Shown one piece after another: positions 12,346 to 24,152 of a stretch of 64,000 bases of DNA. A model generated the notes under the pieces. The model saw only the letters and a list, made by a program, of their open reading frames with translations, did not search any database and was not told the DNA's origin. Numbering within the stretch: position 1 is the stretch's first letter; the number at the start of each line of letters is the position of its first letter. A program made the position numbers and the translations under genes. This DNA comes from Cylicocyclus nassatus (taxonomy: Eukaryota; Nematoda; Chromadorea; Rhabditida; Strongylidae). The stretch is taken from positions 30,569,441 to 30,633,440 of the forward strand of contig CATQJL010000316.1 in the NCBI GenBank assembly GCA_958299035.1, given 5' to 3'.

Positions 12346-13918
12346 CTAAAGCGAATAAAAAAAATCAAGTTTCAATTCAAAGGTTCCCCTTATGTCCAAA
12401 AATGTAGTCGATCAAGAGCAGCTGTTTTCGAGCCGTAGCTCCGTCAGGGAATACAAAATCCATGGAATAATCAGTATACCGTGAGAAATATCTCCTGATG
12501 CATCCCGTGCATAGTGCATCCCCTCGAAAGCTATTTTTCGAAAAATCGTTATGAGTTCTGTGAGAGCTTGTCTGATGTCAAATGAGCTTCCTCAGAATTT
12601 ATGACACTTCATGTCAAGATTTTTTTGTGCCGAACTGCCGAGCGCATAACGCTTACGAAGTAAAGGCTAGTTTTCAAAAATTAGCATCCCAATTGGTTTG
12701 CGTAGTTTATAGCTGACTATTCCAGGACTTCAATTAGCTTTTTTACCTAAATTTCATTTCCAAGTTTCCGAATAGACAAATGTTTCGAACTTTTCGCTAA
12801 TTGGATCTATTTGATGCACAACCTTCATTTGTACGTTTCCGAATCGTTGGTAGAGTTATGGCATTGCAGCATATTGACGTAAATGAGACGCCACTGTAGG
12901 AATTTTTTTTTCGAGGTCCTGGAAATTATTCTGTTTGTTTATCGAAAAGTTTGAAAAGTTATTCGTGTTATTCTAGCTGGTACGAAAGCTTACATATGAT
13001 CTTATAGAGCTTGCTTTGCTCTATCAGGTACCCTACAATCTAATCAGAACTGAGAAGTGTGTGACTTTTTGCGGAAAAAAATCAAAATTGAAAAAACTTA
13101 TGAGACAATTCAATAGTTTATCTGCAACGATCCGTTCTAACGAACTCAGCAGCGGTACCGTATTCTACCCCCAAAAAATTATATTCTATGAGGCAGTGTG
13201 CACTCATTTACAGCGAAAGCCTACTGCACTTTGGAATCCACTAGGATATGGCGTAATTATCTTGACTTCCATGAAGAAAAGCGACGGGATCCATTATCGC
13301 CAATAATCCTCTGTGTCAATAAAGTTGGCATAGTCCGTTGAGCGAATCTCCCATGAAGCTTTCAATTATCTGGACCTGCATTTACTTACTTATCGGTTGA
13401 ATGATACTTGAGCAGAAGGAAACGCATCGCAAGTACTAATTACCTTCATTCTTCGCCTACTCTTTACTACAGATGTTCTCGTCCCCTTAGCAGGTGCTCA
13501 GGAAAATCAAAAACTTCTTCCTAGAATGTAACTGGATGATACATGGGTATTGTCGTTATTCCATTCTTTTATAGCTTCAATAAGCAATTGTGCTTGCATA
13601 ACGGTGAAATACTTGTAAAGATTAGCGTGAAGTTCCGCGGCGTGCTAGTCCATCACTACATTTTTTGATTACTCTTGAAAGTACGGTGTTAGTTATGTGT
13701 CAATCTTGCATGCTTGTTCCACATAATTCAATGTTTTTATAAATGGTTGAGTGGTTTTTTCTAATGTGCTTTACACAGAATGGCAAGCTTCATCCTTAGC
13801 TCTAGCAATAGGAATACCATGGTAAACAATAATGCCATACCAACAACAAGTACCAACATCATTACCATCCATATTAAACGTTTGTGCGCCATTGTGGTAT
13901 AGTTTTTCTCACAAGTCT

Positions 13919-14152
13919 TTAGTCTTCAATTTCCGTAGAAATTCGATTTTTCTTTGTAGTGCAAAATTCTCTTCTAGAACTCACGTTTAAGCTTTTAACC
14001 GTAAGTTGTTTTTTCCTACTCGCTGAATTCATTCTCCGCAGATGTAAATCAAGGGCTTTAGCACATGTGTTGATCGTGTTTATACATCGCGTCATTGCTT
14101 TGTTTCTCAGCATGTCTTGAGCAAAGTGGCTCTCACAAGTATTATTATACAT
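13919..14152 (-). other. Block D ORF fragment (u2)
   Basis: The minus-strand frame contains the motif ALDLHLRR. Related frames occur in u1 (3,575-3,655, ALDLHFHG), u3 (28,765-28,875, GLHLRW), u4 (35,690-35,850, ALDLHLRS) and u5 (53,490-53,630, FDLHLRR). In the u3/u5 comparison the changes fall mainly on second codon positions in this frame, which is not what purifying selection gives. I therefore regard it as a DNA landmark of the array rather than a functional exon. Confidence 0.25.
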
Positions 14153-14789
14153 TCAAGTGAGCTTCTGCATGGTTTCTCTAAACAAACCGATTTGACAACA
14201 AGCACTTGTGTTTTGCGAAACAAAGAAAATTATCCGTCGAAGTCCCAATTAGGCACTTTTCTGCACGTTTTCTATTCATTTCTATAAACAGTCATTCACT
14301 CTCTTAGTCACTATAGGCCTAGTTCAACTTGTGGCTTCAAGAAGAATAAAATCATTGCTGCCACAATGTCGTTCATTTACCATCAGCAAGCTGAGCTCGG
14401 TGTAAGCTGAGCTGACCACAAAGAAAATGAAATTTAGCCTTCGGCATATCCTTAAAGTAGTTGCATCTTGTTTTAATGGAAGGAGACAAGCACAGCATCG
14501 CAGGGATGGTAATTAAATCCAGCAAGTCTTCAATAATTTTCGAAAACTCAATTATTCTTAAATTTCATCACATTTTTGCTTTGCGCGGCGTGTCACATTC
14601 TTCTTCTTAGCAAAGTTTAGCATGTTACCTTACAATTTATCTTCGGCGAGCTTTCAGTGCGCAAAAAAATCCGTACTGATCTCATTTTGAAATTGCTTAT
14701 CCAGAAACCATTCTTCTCGAACCCCTTTACTTCTCTACCTTGCAATGCCCAATGAATTTCATTATCAGCCAGTAATCAAAGGCATTGGC

Positions 14790-15155
14790 TCTGAAAGTTG
14801 CGAGCGCGAGTTTCCACACCTACGTGGCCTTCTGGATCCGCTGAATCCGAGACTGTGCTTGAAAAGTCAAAAAGTGCTTATTTCGGCGTTTTCCGGCCTT
14901 GGAGACTGCTGAGGGGGCTGGGGGAGCGATCCCGCCAAAAACAGCGACTAGCTGCAGGATACTGTAGTTCCATCCAGGCGGCAATTGGTTGATCGGCCAG
15001 GCAGCCAATCGCGACTCAGTTGACGATTGCTCGCCCATCCCCTCCAGTAATCTCCAAGACTCGAAAACGCCATGAAAAGCATTTTTTCGACTTTTCAAAC
15101 ACAGCTCTGGATTCAGCAAATCCAAAAGGCCAAAAAGGGAGTGAAAGCTCGTAAT
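14790..15155. repeat. Foldback repeat predating the u2/u4 split
   Basis: Sequence at 14,800-14,920 is inverted at 15,030-15,150 (the GGATCCGCTGAATCC-type block, then the run containing TTTTTCGACTTTTCAA). It is distinctly more GC-rich than its surroundings. The same foldback is at the equivalent place in u4 (36,590-36,950), so it inserted before u2 and u4 separated. ORFs across it (14,798-14,992 and 14,820-15,125) are arm-to-arm artefacts. Confidence 0.65.
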
Positions 15156-16511
15156 TGCAATTTTCTCAAGCCACTGCTTTAAAAAAATTTACGGAGCGTA
15201 TCTATCGTTTGAGAACGGAATGCATCAAATTCTCTTACCTTGCGGTTCAATCAATGGGAGGAAGAATAGCTGAGGTCAAATTTTTTCATCAATTTCTTGT
15301 TTATTTTCTTCACCTTGTGTTGTGACTTCGATATGGCTAATGTAGGAATTTAAAACTTTGAATGAAGCAGCTTTTGTGGCTAGCCACATTCAGCTTCTAA
15401 ACTGTTTTTTGATATTTAATATCGAAATTTGCTTCTTTTCCCTTCACTAGGTATCTTTATATTTTTTTCTGTGAATTTCATTGTTTACATTTTCAGTTGG
15501 ATTCAAAGCATTTATCTTGGCATCTGAACATTCAACAAAGGTTTATTCATATTTTTTCGTAAAGATTTGAAAACATCAAAGATCACCATAGTGCCTACTT
15601 GCACCTAACTCTTTGAGCCGTCTGGACTGCGAAAGTACACAGTGCAATCACGTTATTATCCTCAGCGCTATAGGATAACGAGAATGGCAGCTGACAAACG
15701 CAGTTCCACTTTTTTGCCCCACTGTAAACGGCGCCCTAAAATCACTTTTTGCTTACCGGCAGTTTTGCACAATTTGGTGATAAGATGCGCTCATCTTCAC
15801 ACCCTTTATCGAAGCACTTTTGTTTTTAGTTCTGGTTGTGAGGAAGCCAGAAGTGATAGATTTCTTCAAATTTCTCGAATAAGTGCTGGAACTGTTGGTT
15901 GAATTCAGATTCCGTTACATGTCTGAAGAAAAACCAAGATACTTTCTTAATCTTTTAATGGATTCTGTGATTTGCTTTCAAACAAGTTTGAATATCAGCT
16001 ATATTGAATATGTTTTGAAATTTAGAAACTAATAACGTTTTATTAACTTTGGCTGAGAAAAGAAAATGTACTTTAGTAAATTCACTTTTTTCAATGATAG
16101 CGGAATTTTGTGCTTACGAGGAAATGTTCAGGGCTTAACCCAGCCATTCCGAGCAAGCTATATATTATCAGACTTAGGACGTTGATTTTAAATATATATT
16201 TTTTATCTGCTGAGCGACTATTTGAAAGGAGTTATAAGCGTTAAATACGAGAAATTTTTCGAATTTTGACCAATGCATTTCCTTGGAAGGCAGCCTGATA
16301 TCTCGGATTTACAGTGGCTGTGGCTGTTTTAAGTACAAGGAAGAAATACATTTACCAAAAACCTAAATAAGTGTTTTTGTAATCTATTTCGCGAAACATG
16401 CGTCACAAAACACTTGACATATCGCACATTTAAACGCTCATAACTCCTCCAACATAGTAAAGTCTATAAATCTAAAAACAATTTTTGCCCTCCCCCCTCC
16501 TTCTCCTCCCC

Positions 16512-16954
16512 CTAAGGCGTCGACGCGTATTGGGGTGTAACATAAGCTCTGCTACATCTAACGGAGAAAATTCTCATAACATGTGAAATGTTGTGGATTT
16601 TCGGTATGTACATGTCATCAGGAAAAATTTTGAGTTCTTGGAAAATTTCCGCATGCGTTATCGGAGAACTCAAATTTTGAAAGTCCTTCATATTACTACT
16701 GATACTGTTGGAAGCAACTAAAAAATCTGAAAAGATGAAAAAGAAAGATGACGAGTTTAACGAAAACAAAGGAAAATTAGAGAATGGAATAACGTTGAAG
16801 AACCGCATTTATCGTCACTGTAGCCCATTTCCGGAAAGGTGAAGATTATGCCAGTGGATAGCTTTTCATCGGGCAGCTGTTCGTAAATGTTGAAGTTGTC
16901 GATTTTCACAGCTTTTCTGGATTTTCTGTTCTCGTAAGAGTTTTGTCGAAGCAC
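16512..16954 (-). other. Possible two-exon coding fragment, unrecognised
   Basis: The minus strand shows a stretch with nematode-like codon use (16,804-16,954; contains NFNIYEQLPDEKLS). It could be joined through a 77-base GT–AG intron (16,803-16,727, acceptor TTTTCAG) to a second stretch that stays in frame to a TAG at 16,512. The donor is weak and no initiator ATG is present, so at best it is a gene remnant. A related run with NIYDIFVNELLS lies on the minus strand of u5 near 38,150-38,290, in a frame closed upstream by a stop. No family is recognised. Confidence 0.3.
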
Positions 16955-17437
16955 ATCACATCATTTACGGAATGAAAGGTTGATTTTTCTTACTTTTAAA
17001 TCCGTGGTTTCGTTACTGTGTTGAGTGTGTTACATCAAATAATGCGTACTATATGTGGAGAAAGTGTACTACACTTTCGGAAACCCATTACGATGATGTG
17101 TAATTATCCTAACCGCCATGAAGGGAACTGACGGAATCCATTACTCGCGACCATCTCCATTAGTGTCAATAAAGTTGGTCTGTCGTCTATATGACTGAAA
17201 GCATTCAGTAGGTTTTGGTCATTGCACTACACTTGGAGAATATTTTTATAAGTTTCTAAAAAAACAATCTTGATGTAGTTTTCCATGTGTTTTAGCTAGG
17301 TTCTCAATCTTTCACTAAACCGTTAACCTCCAATTCCGGACATTTACAATGTTTCTAGTCTCGGTTTGCACCCACTGCTACTTATTTGTGATTTACGGGT
17401 ACTTGAACACCGCAAAACACTCCGCAACACTAATTAT

Positions 17438-18303
17438 TAGGTTGTCCGGAAATTAATGCCCGTTTTGAATTTCAACCGCGTCATACACTTCTCAATTCTA
17501 AATAGGTTGCAAAGTATCGTTCGATAGAGCAAAGCAAGCCCTACAAGATGGTCTTCTCTCTTTTGCAACAGCTCTCACCCACCTCAAATTTCGAGCCAAA
17601 AACTAAAAAGACTCAGCAGCCCGAAAAATCAAAGAAATCGTAACTCAGTTCATAGAAATCCTGCAAAAATTCTAACTCGCTCACGCAAGCACAATCCACA
17701 TAAGGCATCTATATACGCCCTTGCCGTATTTTTTTCTCTGTTAGAAACCAAGAAAACGGAAATTTTCGTGCATTTGCCAAAGTGATGCTGAGCCATCCCC
17801 ACATAGGTAGTTGTACACCACAAGCCCGTAGAGGTACAGACTTAAATTTTCAGCTCACTACAAGCTTTAGTTCTCGAGAAATACCGAATTTAGCTTTCCC
17901 TAGTCATGTGGTCCAAAAATCAAATTACCTATGTGGGGATGGCTCAGCATCACTTTGGCAAATGCACGAAAACTTCCGTTTTCTTGGTTTCTAACAGAGA
18001 AAAAAATGCGGCAAAGGCGGATATAGATGTTTTATGTGGATAGTGTTTACGTGAGCAAGTAAGAATTTCTGTAGGATTTTTATGAACTGAGTTACGATTT
18101 TTTTTGAATTTTCGGGCTGCTGAGTCTTTTTAGTTTTTGGCTCGAAATTTGAGGTGGGTGAGAACTGTTGCAGAAGAGAGAAGACCATCCTGTAGGGCTT
18201 GCTTTGCTCTTTCGAACGGTACTTTGCAACCTATTTAGAATTGAGAAATGTATGACTTATTGCGGTTGAAATTCAAAACGGGCATTAATTTTTGGACAAC
18301 CTA
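17438..18303. mobile_element. Mariner-type MITE, u3 only
   Basis: Terminal inverted repeats of about 300 bp begin TAGGTTGTCCGGAAATTAAT on the left and read as the near-inverse on the right. TA is at both junctions. The empty site is visible in u5 near 38,900, where the flanks run together (GTATTAATTGCCTTCGC). Insertion therefore followed the u3/u5 duplication, or the element was lost from u5. Both arms contain the GAGCAAAGCAAG motif that recurs as fragments near 13,010, 56,155 and 56,585. No transposase is present. Confidence 0.8.
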
Positions 18304-21300
18304 ATACCTTCGCTTTTGATTGATTTTGTACTTAAAACCAATTCTCCTTTTTCTTTTCGCTTTTCGCTGACTTGAAAGTCTGCAGAAGAATTGAATGTCT
18401 TTCACACGTATAGAAGACATTAGGCCGACATTGTTACTATCAATTTTTGTTACAAATCTTGTATTCTTAGTCCACTATATGTCATGTACTTGGACTTAGA
18501 ATTGTGTTTTGCTTGAAGCAATTTTGTAAACACCTCCAGCAAGCATATACTCATGAAGTGAAGCCACATCTGTGTCATTTTCATGTAATGTATCAAAAAA
18601 TAATCTGCTTCGTTTACCAGTTTCTTGAGGCTAGGTTAAGCTACTGTAGTCAGCAGTTTCGTAGAACCGTAAATCATGTCTATTCGGCAATTGCCAAATT
18701 TTGTTTGGTTACAAGTTTAAACGTAGAATAACCGACAATATTTCAAGTCTTGAATGAAAATAGCATTGACAGTATTATGATAGATATTCGGATTTAGTCA
18801 CTAAACTGAACCTATACCATATTTGGATGACCATCTTCTTACTGTAATCCCGTAAGTTTAGATTACAACGTGCAAGAGTCGTACTTTTGATTAACAGCTG
18901 GTCGATTCTAATAATCAAGTACTAGTCTGAGAAGAATTTTTTGCAACCACTACCGTAAAAGTGCTGCCCCAAGGTGGCTGTTTATTCTAGATGGCAGCGC
19001 TTATACCGCTGTAAACAAGCGTAATAAAGCGAAATGGCAGGAACGACGATTTGCAGAATCACGGATGTGATCCTAATTCTCTTTAGGAAATTGCGGCGAC
19101 GTAAAAAAGGTGCATTAATTACACAAGGAAGGCTAATAAATACTATCTCTCCGACAAGCTGTCTCATTTCCACAAAGCAAAAAATAACTTAACATTCGCC
19201 TGGAAGATTTGTCAAGATAAGCATTCGCTTGAAAGATTTGCTAAGATTTATTTCTGATGCTTAATTAGCCGAATGTAATGATGAGTTTGACATTGGAATG
19301 CAAGGGGGATATCTCTTCTTCAAAAATGACGCAAATACCATAATCAAACTTTCAAAGAATCATATACGTTTGCGGTAATTATTTATTTGATGTTTTCACA
19401 ATCTATCCTTCGTGTTGCTTGAAGGCCGTGCTGGCCTAATAGGTTTGTTTTTCACATTATGAGACTTAGCACTTTATGAAACTCGGCGTTGAATTCGAGC
19501 AGTTTTCATAGCGCATAGGATTTTCTGGCTATTTCTTTCCTCATCTACATAACATATGTGCATATGCAGCGTCGAGGTTTTCTAAAAACTCAATTAAACA
19601 TTCTTATCAAAACCATGTTGGTGAATTCGACATTTGTGCATAAAGAATCATTTCAAGTTTTGACAGGGTGACTGCTCCGACTCAAAAAAATTGCATGCTA
19701 AGCAGATTTTTACTTTGGACGAATTTATCACTGTTTTTGAAGAGCTGTGCAAGTTCGGTCCTTCTATGTTGTATCGTGCTATCAAAATGTCAAAGACAGA
19801 AATATCCAGTAAATTAAAGGACTTATGTGTTCCAAGCTTGTTTAAATGGGAAAAAGCAAGAGATGAAAGCTCAGTAGTTCAGTTTTTCTAGGGTGTATTT
19901 GGTTGCATCAGCGCTTACTCTCCTCTTAGGATTCTTTAGTCGAGTCTAATCTTGGATAATATACCCATGCACGAGTGTAATTAATACTTTATTATTTTTC
20001 TCTTCTGTCTCGTTTGAGTCGGTTATTGATTTCGCATTTGATGAATATCTCTTTGAGACATGAGCGAAAGCACCTACAAGTTCTATAAAGTCACCATGTT
20101 TGTAAACCTCAATCCTTATCGGTAATAGGTCTTTTCTCAAACAGTGTTTGAAAATGGAGTTCTTGCTGATGCTTGACCTGCTTATCTAACGAAAACGTCC
20201 TTTAGACATAAAAATCACATTTCGGTTATTACAAAGTAGCAAGTCCTGTCCGAAATCTTTATGAGGTAATTTTTGACATCTTCCAAATGTGGGGCATCCT
20301 ATCACAGCAAGTATAATAAGGCCTGCAGTTGAGGGTACAGACCAGTCTATTTGTATGAAACTTTTTTTATGACTATTGCATATTCAGTCTTCTTGAAAAA
20401 ATAACAAAAAGAGATGTTCCTGAGCAAAGGACATAAAATAGCGAGTTTCGAGTTGTCTTGTCACTTCGTTGAGAGATTTTACTTTGTTTTACTTTTTTTT
20501 ACCATTTTTCTTTTTGCCTTGAAATAATGATTTCTTGCGGCTCTTATTCAAATTTGCATAATTTATGTACTGTATTTAAACTGGGACAATCTGCATGTTA
20601 TCATATCGTTTACCTTAGTGCTTGTGCTCGAGAGAGTAAACAAAGCAAAAATTGACCCGATTTCAAGCCTCTCACTTCTTTGTTGACTCTTAACACTTGC
20701 TTTGCTTTAGTTTCCCGATGTAAAGATTGCCAGGTCTTCGCACCTCTTATTAAATATCATGTTTGCCTTGAATGACGGAAGATAAATACGCAATGAGTCG
20801 TTTGTTCCGCTATAAAGCCGCGACGATGTTTTTTTAAAGTATTCCATCTTAGCTTTCTTCACTCTTCGTATTCAAGAACGCAATCAAATCTTGCTTAAGC
20901 TTTTTTTTGGGTATTTGGTGCACACCCTCATAAATTGGCTCATAAACTTCACTCAGTCTACAAGCTGCTAACAGCCAGGATTCGCTGCATTAATCCATGT
21001 CAGCTGATTTAGTCTTGAGCGCTTTGATTTTGACAAGGCCGCTCAAAAAGATCCCAAACAGTTTACGTACTCTTGATTGCTAAATACCTGTGTGCAAAAT
21101 TCTTCATATCTCTTTATGTACTTCAGTAGCGTACTTTGGTAGATCTTTATCGAAAAGCTCAAAAACCTATGCCATATTTGTTCAAAGACAGTAATGTTTC
21201 AGGTAAGTCTATTCGATATCCAAATACGCCTCTTGCAAACTTCATCTTGTGTCGGATTCTACCACTTTGTTTTCAGAATACCATATATTATTTCTACAAT

Positions 21301-21444
21301 TTTGCATTGGACTCGTACAGATAGAAATGTGTCTATTGTTCCAAATAATTGTCTCTAAATCTCAACGCTGTAAGCTGTAGGCTACTTCCCCAATGGTTTT
21401 TTAACTGTTTCCCAGCCGTCTTTGTCGTTTTCACTTCAAACTAT

Positions 21445-21560
21445 GGCCCGTAGTAAAGCACTATTCTTCTTAAGTGACCTGTGATTGAGTCACTCAGAAG
21501 AACTTCCTAGGGTGAATCTAATTCCACCCATCTTCCTTGCTTGAAGATAGTCATTTGAAT
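21445..21560. mobile_element. Single GGCCCGTAGTAAA terminus (partial element)
   Basis: The terminus GGCCCGTAGTAAA is the same as the ends of the complete element at 41,043-41,919. Only one end is seen here. The same half-element is at 44,427 in u5, so truncation came before the u3/u5 copies separated. I could not find the partner end downstream. Confidence 0.45.
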
Positions 21561-22013
21561 AGTCAGAAGACTGTCCGGTCACACAGTCAGTTTAACAGAA
21601 TGCCACTTATCCGAGGCTGATTTTTAGGTGATACGAGGGAGATAGTGCGAAAATAGGAGAATCACACAAATTTTCCGTATGTTGCTTCTGAGTAACTTTC
21701 GGACAATTTAGCTGGGTGCAAGTACGCTTAAAGTGCAGAACTTCGTGACCTAAATGGGAGAAGATCGATGATGACTTTTGTTTTGCTGGAAGCCTGTACT
21801 TTTGGAAAAGATATGCTTCCTAATAATTGCTCGTCAGTGATATCTACAACACTGCACAGGCACTTTGTAAAAGTACAGCACGATAAGCAGACTAGATCGC
21901 CAGTGTTATCACAGAGTGAATGAACCCTATAATAAAGCTGGCGATTTATAGCCTAGAAGGGTTTCCATTTGGATTTCACACGGCTTGATCACACTTTACT
22001 TTACTAGTACAGG

Positions 22014-22659
22014 TGTAGGAAAGACTGATCTTTGGATGTGCCACGCGGGTTGTGTTTAGCGTGTAGAATTACCTCAAAAGTGGTAATCAACATTTATTTA
22101 GGAGCAGTATACAGTAGTTTATTCGATACAAGAGAAGAGAGAGAGAAGTGCCCAGAGATTTGTCAACTCAATTGCTTCTCAGGATACTACTTGTGGACTA
22201 ATCCTCTAAGACTTCTTAAGTAGCTGGATACTTGTCGTATGGATCTAGTCCTACTCCTAGAAGGCTTCTTCTCGGTACCGGAGACTACTTGTTCTGACCC
22301 AGGAGCTAACCCTTCCCCAACTTGTGGAGAGACTTGTGGAAGACTGCTCGACCGTACTCATTCATCAGTATTTATACCCTCTAGATCTTATGCCACGTCA
22401 TCATTGTTAAGTGATCTAGTGATAAGCCTGGATAACTTAACTTGTGTAATCAAGTTAAGATTGGAGCAATGATGAACTGATACGGTATTCGCTTTGTACG
22501 TACTTGTCTGGTCAGCTACTTCCGTGCGGGGTACTGTTCCATCATTAAGGTTTATAAACAAAATCAATCAACACAAACAAGGATAAACATAAATAAACAT
22601 GAACAGAACAATCAACATGATATCATTCACAGTATGTATTGAGGTCGCCTTTGGCGACA
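22014..22659 (-). repeat. LTR, 3' LTR of copy 1
   Basis: A 646-bp direct repeat of 24,153-24,802. On the plus strand it starts TGTAGGAAAG and ends TTTGGCGACA. The outer end in element orientation begins TGTCGCC and contains a perfect stem, GTCGCC-TTT-GGCGAC, at 22,644-22,658. A few substitutions and small indels separate it from its partner, so the insertion is not brand new. Confidence 0.9.
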
Positions 22660-22761
22660 CTCCGGCCGCGCATTCTTCAGCTCAGTGGTGTGGTGCTCTG
22701 ACGCTGGCCAGCTTCCATCTTACATAGGCATAGCGTTCCCTTAGTTGGCTCAGCCATCTCC

Positions 22762-24009
22762 TTACTGTGTCTTTATCGTCCGGCACCGTGCAGATTGCTT
22801 TATGGTGGCTGCCCTTGGGGATGCGGTCTTCCACAGTTCCATAGTTCCCTTTATTTTCTCACAGTAGAAGCATGACCTTGGCACATAGCAGCAGCGTTCT
22901 TCGGGGCATACTTCAAGGCATAGGTGGCAAGGTTCATCCCTTCTTATCAGCTCATATCTGGCACTTGCATGCTTTACTCTTGGGCAGGAGTCGGAGTAAT
23001 GGTGGTCACACGTCCTGCAGAACGCACACTGGACATGTACGTGCGTTCCTCGCACTGCTTGCCCGAACTGATGGTGCGAAAAGACTTGAAGTATTTTTTC
23101 CATCTGGCTGATTTCTTCGGCCAAATTGTTGCATTCGTCTTCTCTTCTCTGTACTTGTTCATCATTTGCTTTCCTTTCAGTATCAGCTCGTCCTCTGGTT
23201 TCTTGCACCAGCTTGCGGAAATATTCATTGTCTAAGGGTGCTTCTTCGGGATCGCTGCCTGCCTCGTCCATCACGACGAGTTCGTTTACTTCCATTTCGC
23301 TATCATCAAAAAGATTTGGCGGCTCTGAATCTTCTTCAGTCTTGTCCGAGGATCTTCCGTCCGTCTGCGTTCCGGCTTCTTCCATGGTGGGATTTGCTTG
23401 ACATCCCTCTTCGCCTGTTTCCACGCGCCTTTCCATACTTGTGCTTGCTATCTTCGCTTTCAGCACGAACAGCTCCTCGTCTTGTCTCTTCAACTTGTGT
23501 TCCAGATTTCTTATGATCCTTCTTTCCTTATCGCTGCTTCGGCTCCTTTCCAGACGAGCGTTTCTCTCCATCTCCTGTTGTCGTTTGTCGAGCTTTTTGA
23601 TCAAGCACTCCATCTGTTTCGTGTGGTAGTCCCTCTCCAAAACTATGGCGTCATTGTACTCTCGTGGACATGGTTTTGAGCTGTATGAACTTGTGCTTGG
23701 AGGGAAGTGCAAGTAGTAGTACTTGTATAGGAAGGCGTAGCGGTTGCATAGCATCAGGTACATCTCCTTGGTCACGCTTGCGCTGAGATGTAGTCGGTTG
23801 GCAATCGTTTTCTGCTCTATGGGATCTTCTTGAAGGTTTAGTTCTTCTTTCAGAAGATTGTAGTCACTTCTGATCGCAAGCGTTGCCTCCACTTGTCTTC
23901 CCATGGCTTCCTCTGTGAGCTTTAGATGTTCTTCGACGGAAGTCCTTGTGTTATCCTTCATTATAATCGTGAGGCACTGAATTTCCTTGTGAAGATTCGC
24001 GAATGCCAT
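22762..24009 (-). CDS. Gag-like protein of LTR element, copy 1
   Basis: This is the only ORF of the element and should encode its structural (capsid/nucleocapsid) protein, which packages element RNA in cytoplasmic particles. I start it at the first ATG after the primer-binding site (24,009; 415 residues); a second ATG at 23,961 is the only one kept in copy 2. The reading frame is open further upstream, but that part spans the LTR and primer-binding site. Residues about 125-190 are highly charged and heptad-like, consistent with a coiled coil; 210-265 are acidic; 328-383 hold a Cys/His-rich region with CAFCRTCDHHYSDSC and then CHLCLEVC and CFYC, resembling zinc-binding nucleocapsid motifs. Compared with copy 2, a 5-bp insertion near 22,835 changes the last ~30 residues and truncates the tail. 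The host alternative, a cellular zinc-binding protein, is unlikely because of the LTRs. Confidence 0.75.
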   Translation of the reverse strand: MAFANLHKEIQCLTIIMKDNTRTSVEEHLKLTEEAMGRQVEATLAIRSDYNLLKEELNLQEDPIEQKTIANRLHLSASVTKEMYLMLCNRYAFLYKYYYLHFPPSTSSYSSKPCPREYNDAIVLERDYHTKQMECLIKKLDKRQQEMERNARLERSRSSDKERRIIRNLEHKLKRQDEELFVLKAKIASTSMERRVETGEEGCQANPTMEEAGTQTDGRSSDKTEEDSEPPNLFDDSEMEVNELVVMDEAGSDPEEAPLDNEYFRKLVQETRGRADTERKANDEQVQRREDECNNLAEEISQMEKILQVFSHHQFGQAVRGTHVHVQCAFCRTCDHHYSDSCPRVKHASARYELIRRDEPCHLCLEVCPEERCCYVPRSCFYCEKIKGTMELWKTASPRAATIKQSARCRTIKTQ

Positions 24010-24130
24010 CCTGAAATCAAAGTCTTTGGATCTTATGCATCTTCCACTTGTGATGATTTTTTTTATCTTGCTACAATTGATTCTGTCGTTTTTGATTTTA
24101 GTCAAAATCAATGTATGGTTTTCATCGATT

Positions 24131-24148
24131 TTCCCGGCCGATGCACCA
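24131..24148 (-). promoter_or_regulatory. Primer-binding site, tRNA-Gly type
   Basis: On the plus strand the 18 bases read TTCCCGGCCGATGCACCA, ending 4 bases from the LTR. From memory this equals the 3' end, including CCA, of nematode tRNA-Gly (GCC anticodon). It marks the start of minus-strand DNA synthesis and fixes the element's orientation. Copy 2 has the same 18 bases at 48,638-48,655. Confidence 0.85.
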
Positions 24149-24152
24149 AATC

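Larger units (their letters stand above)
12000..15900. repeat. Tandem-array unit 2 (u2)
   Basis: Block A (12,100-12,350), block C (13,200-13,330, ending in TCAATAAAGTTGG), block D (13,920-14,150), a foldback insert (14,790-15,150) and block B (15,190-15,800) follow in order. The unit aligns along its length with u4 (31,250-37,600), with many substitutions and indels. At 13,000-13,030 a remnant of a mariner-type MITE end (GAGCTTGCTTTGCTCTATC) is embedded. No intact gene was found. The AATAAA in block C could be a polyadenylation signal, but no convincing upstream coding sequence leads to it. Confidence 0.65.

Noticed and set aside
14798..15125. ORFs on both strands and 36,560-36,880
   Set aside because: They run across a GC-rich foldback and mirror one another.
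22872..23679. Plus-strand ORFs opposite the gag-like gene (also 47,383-48,139)
   Set aside because: They are shadows of the minus-strand ORF, and the gag frame has the better composition, the zinc motifs and the correct place relative to the primer-binding site.
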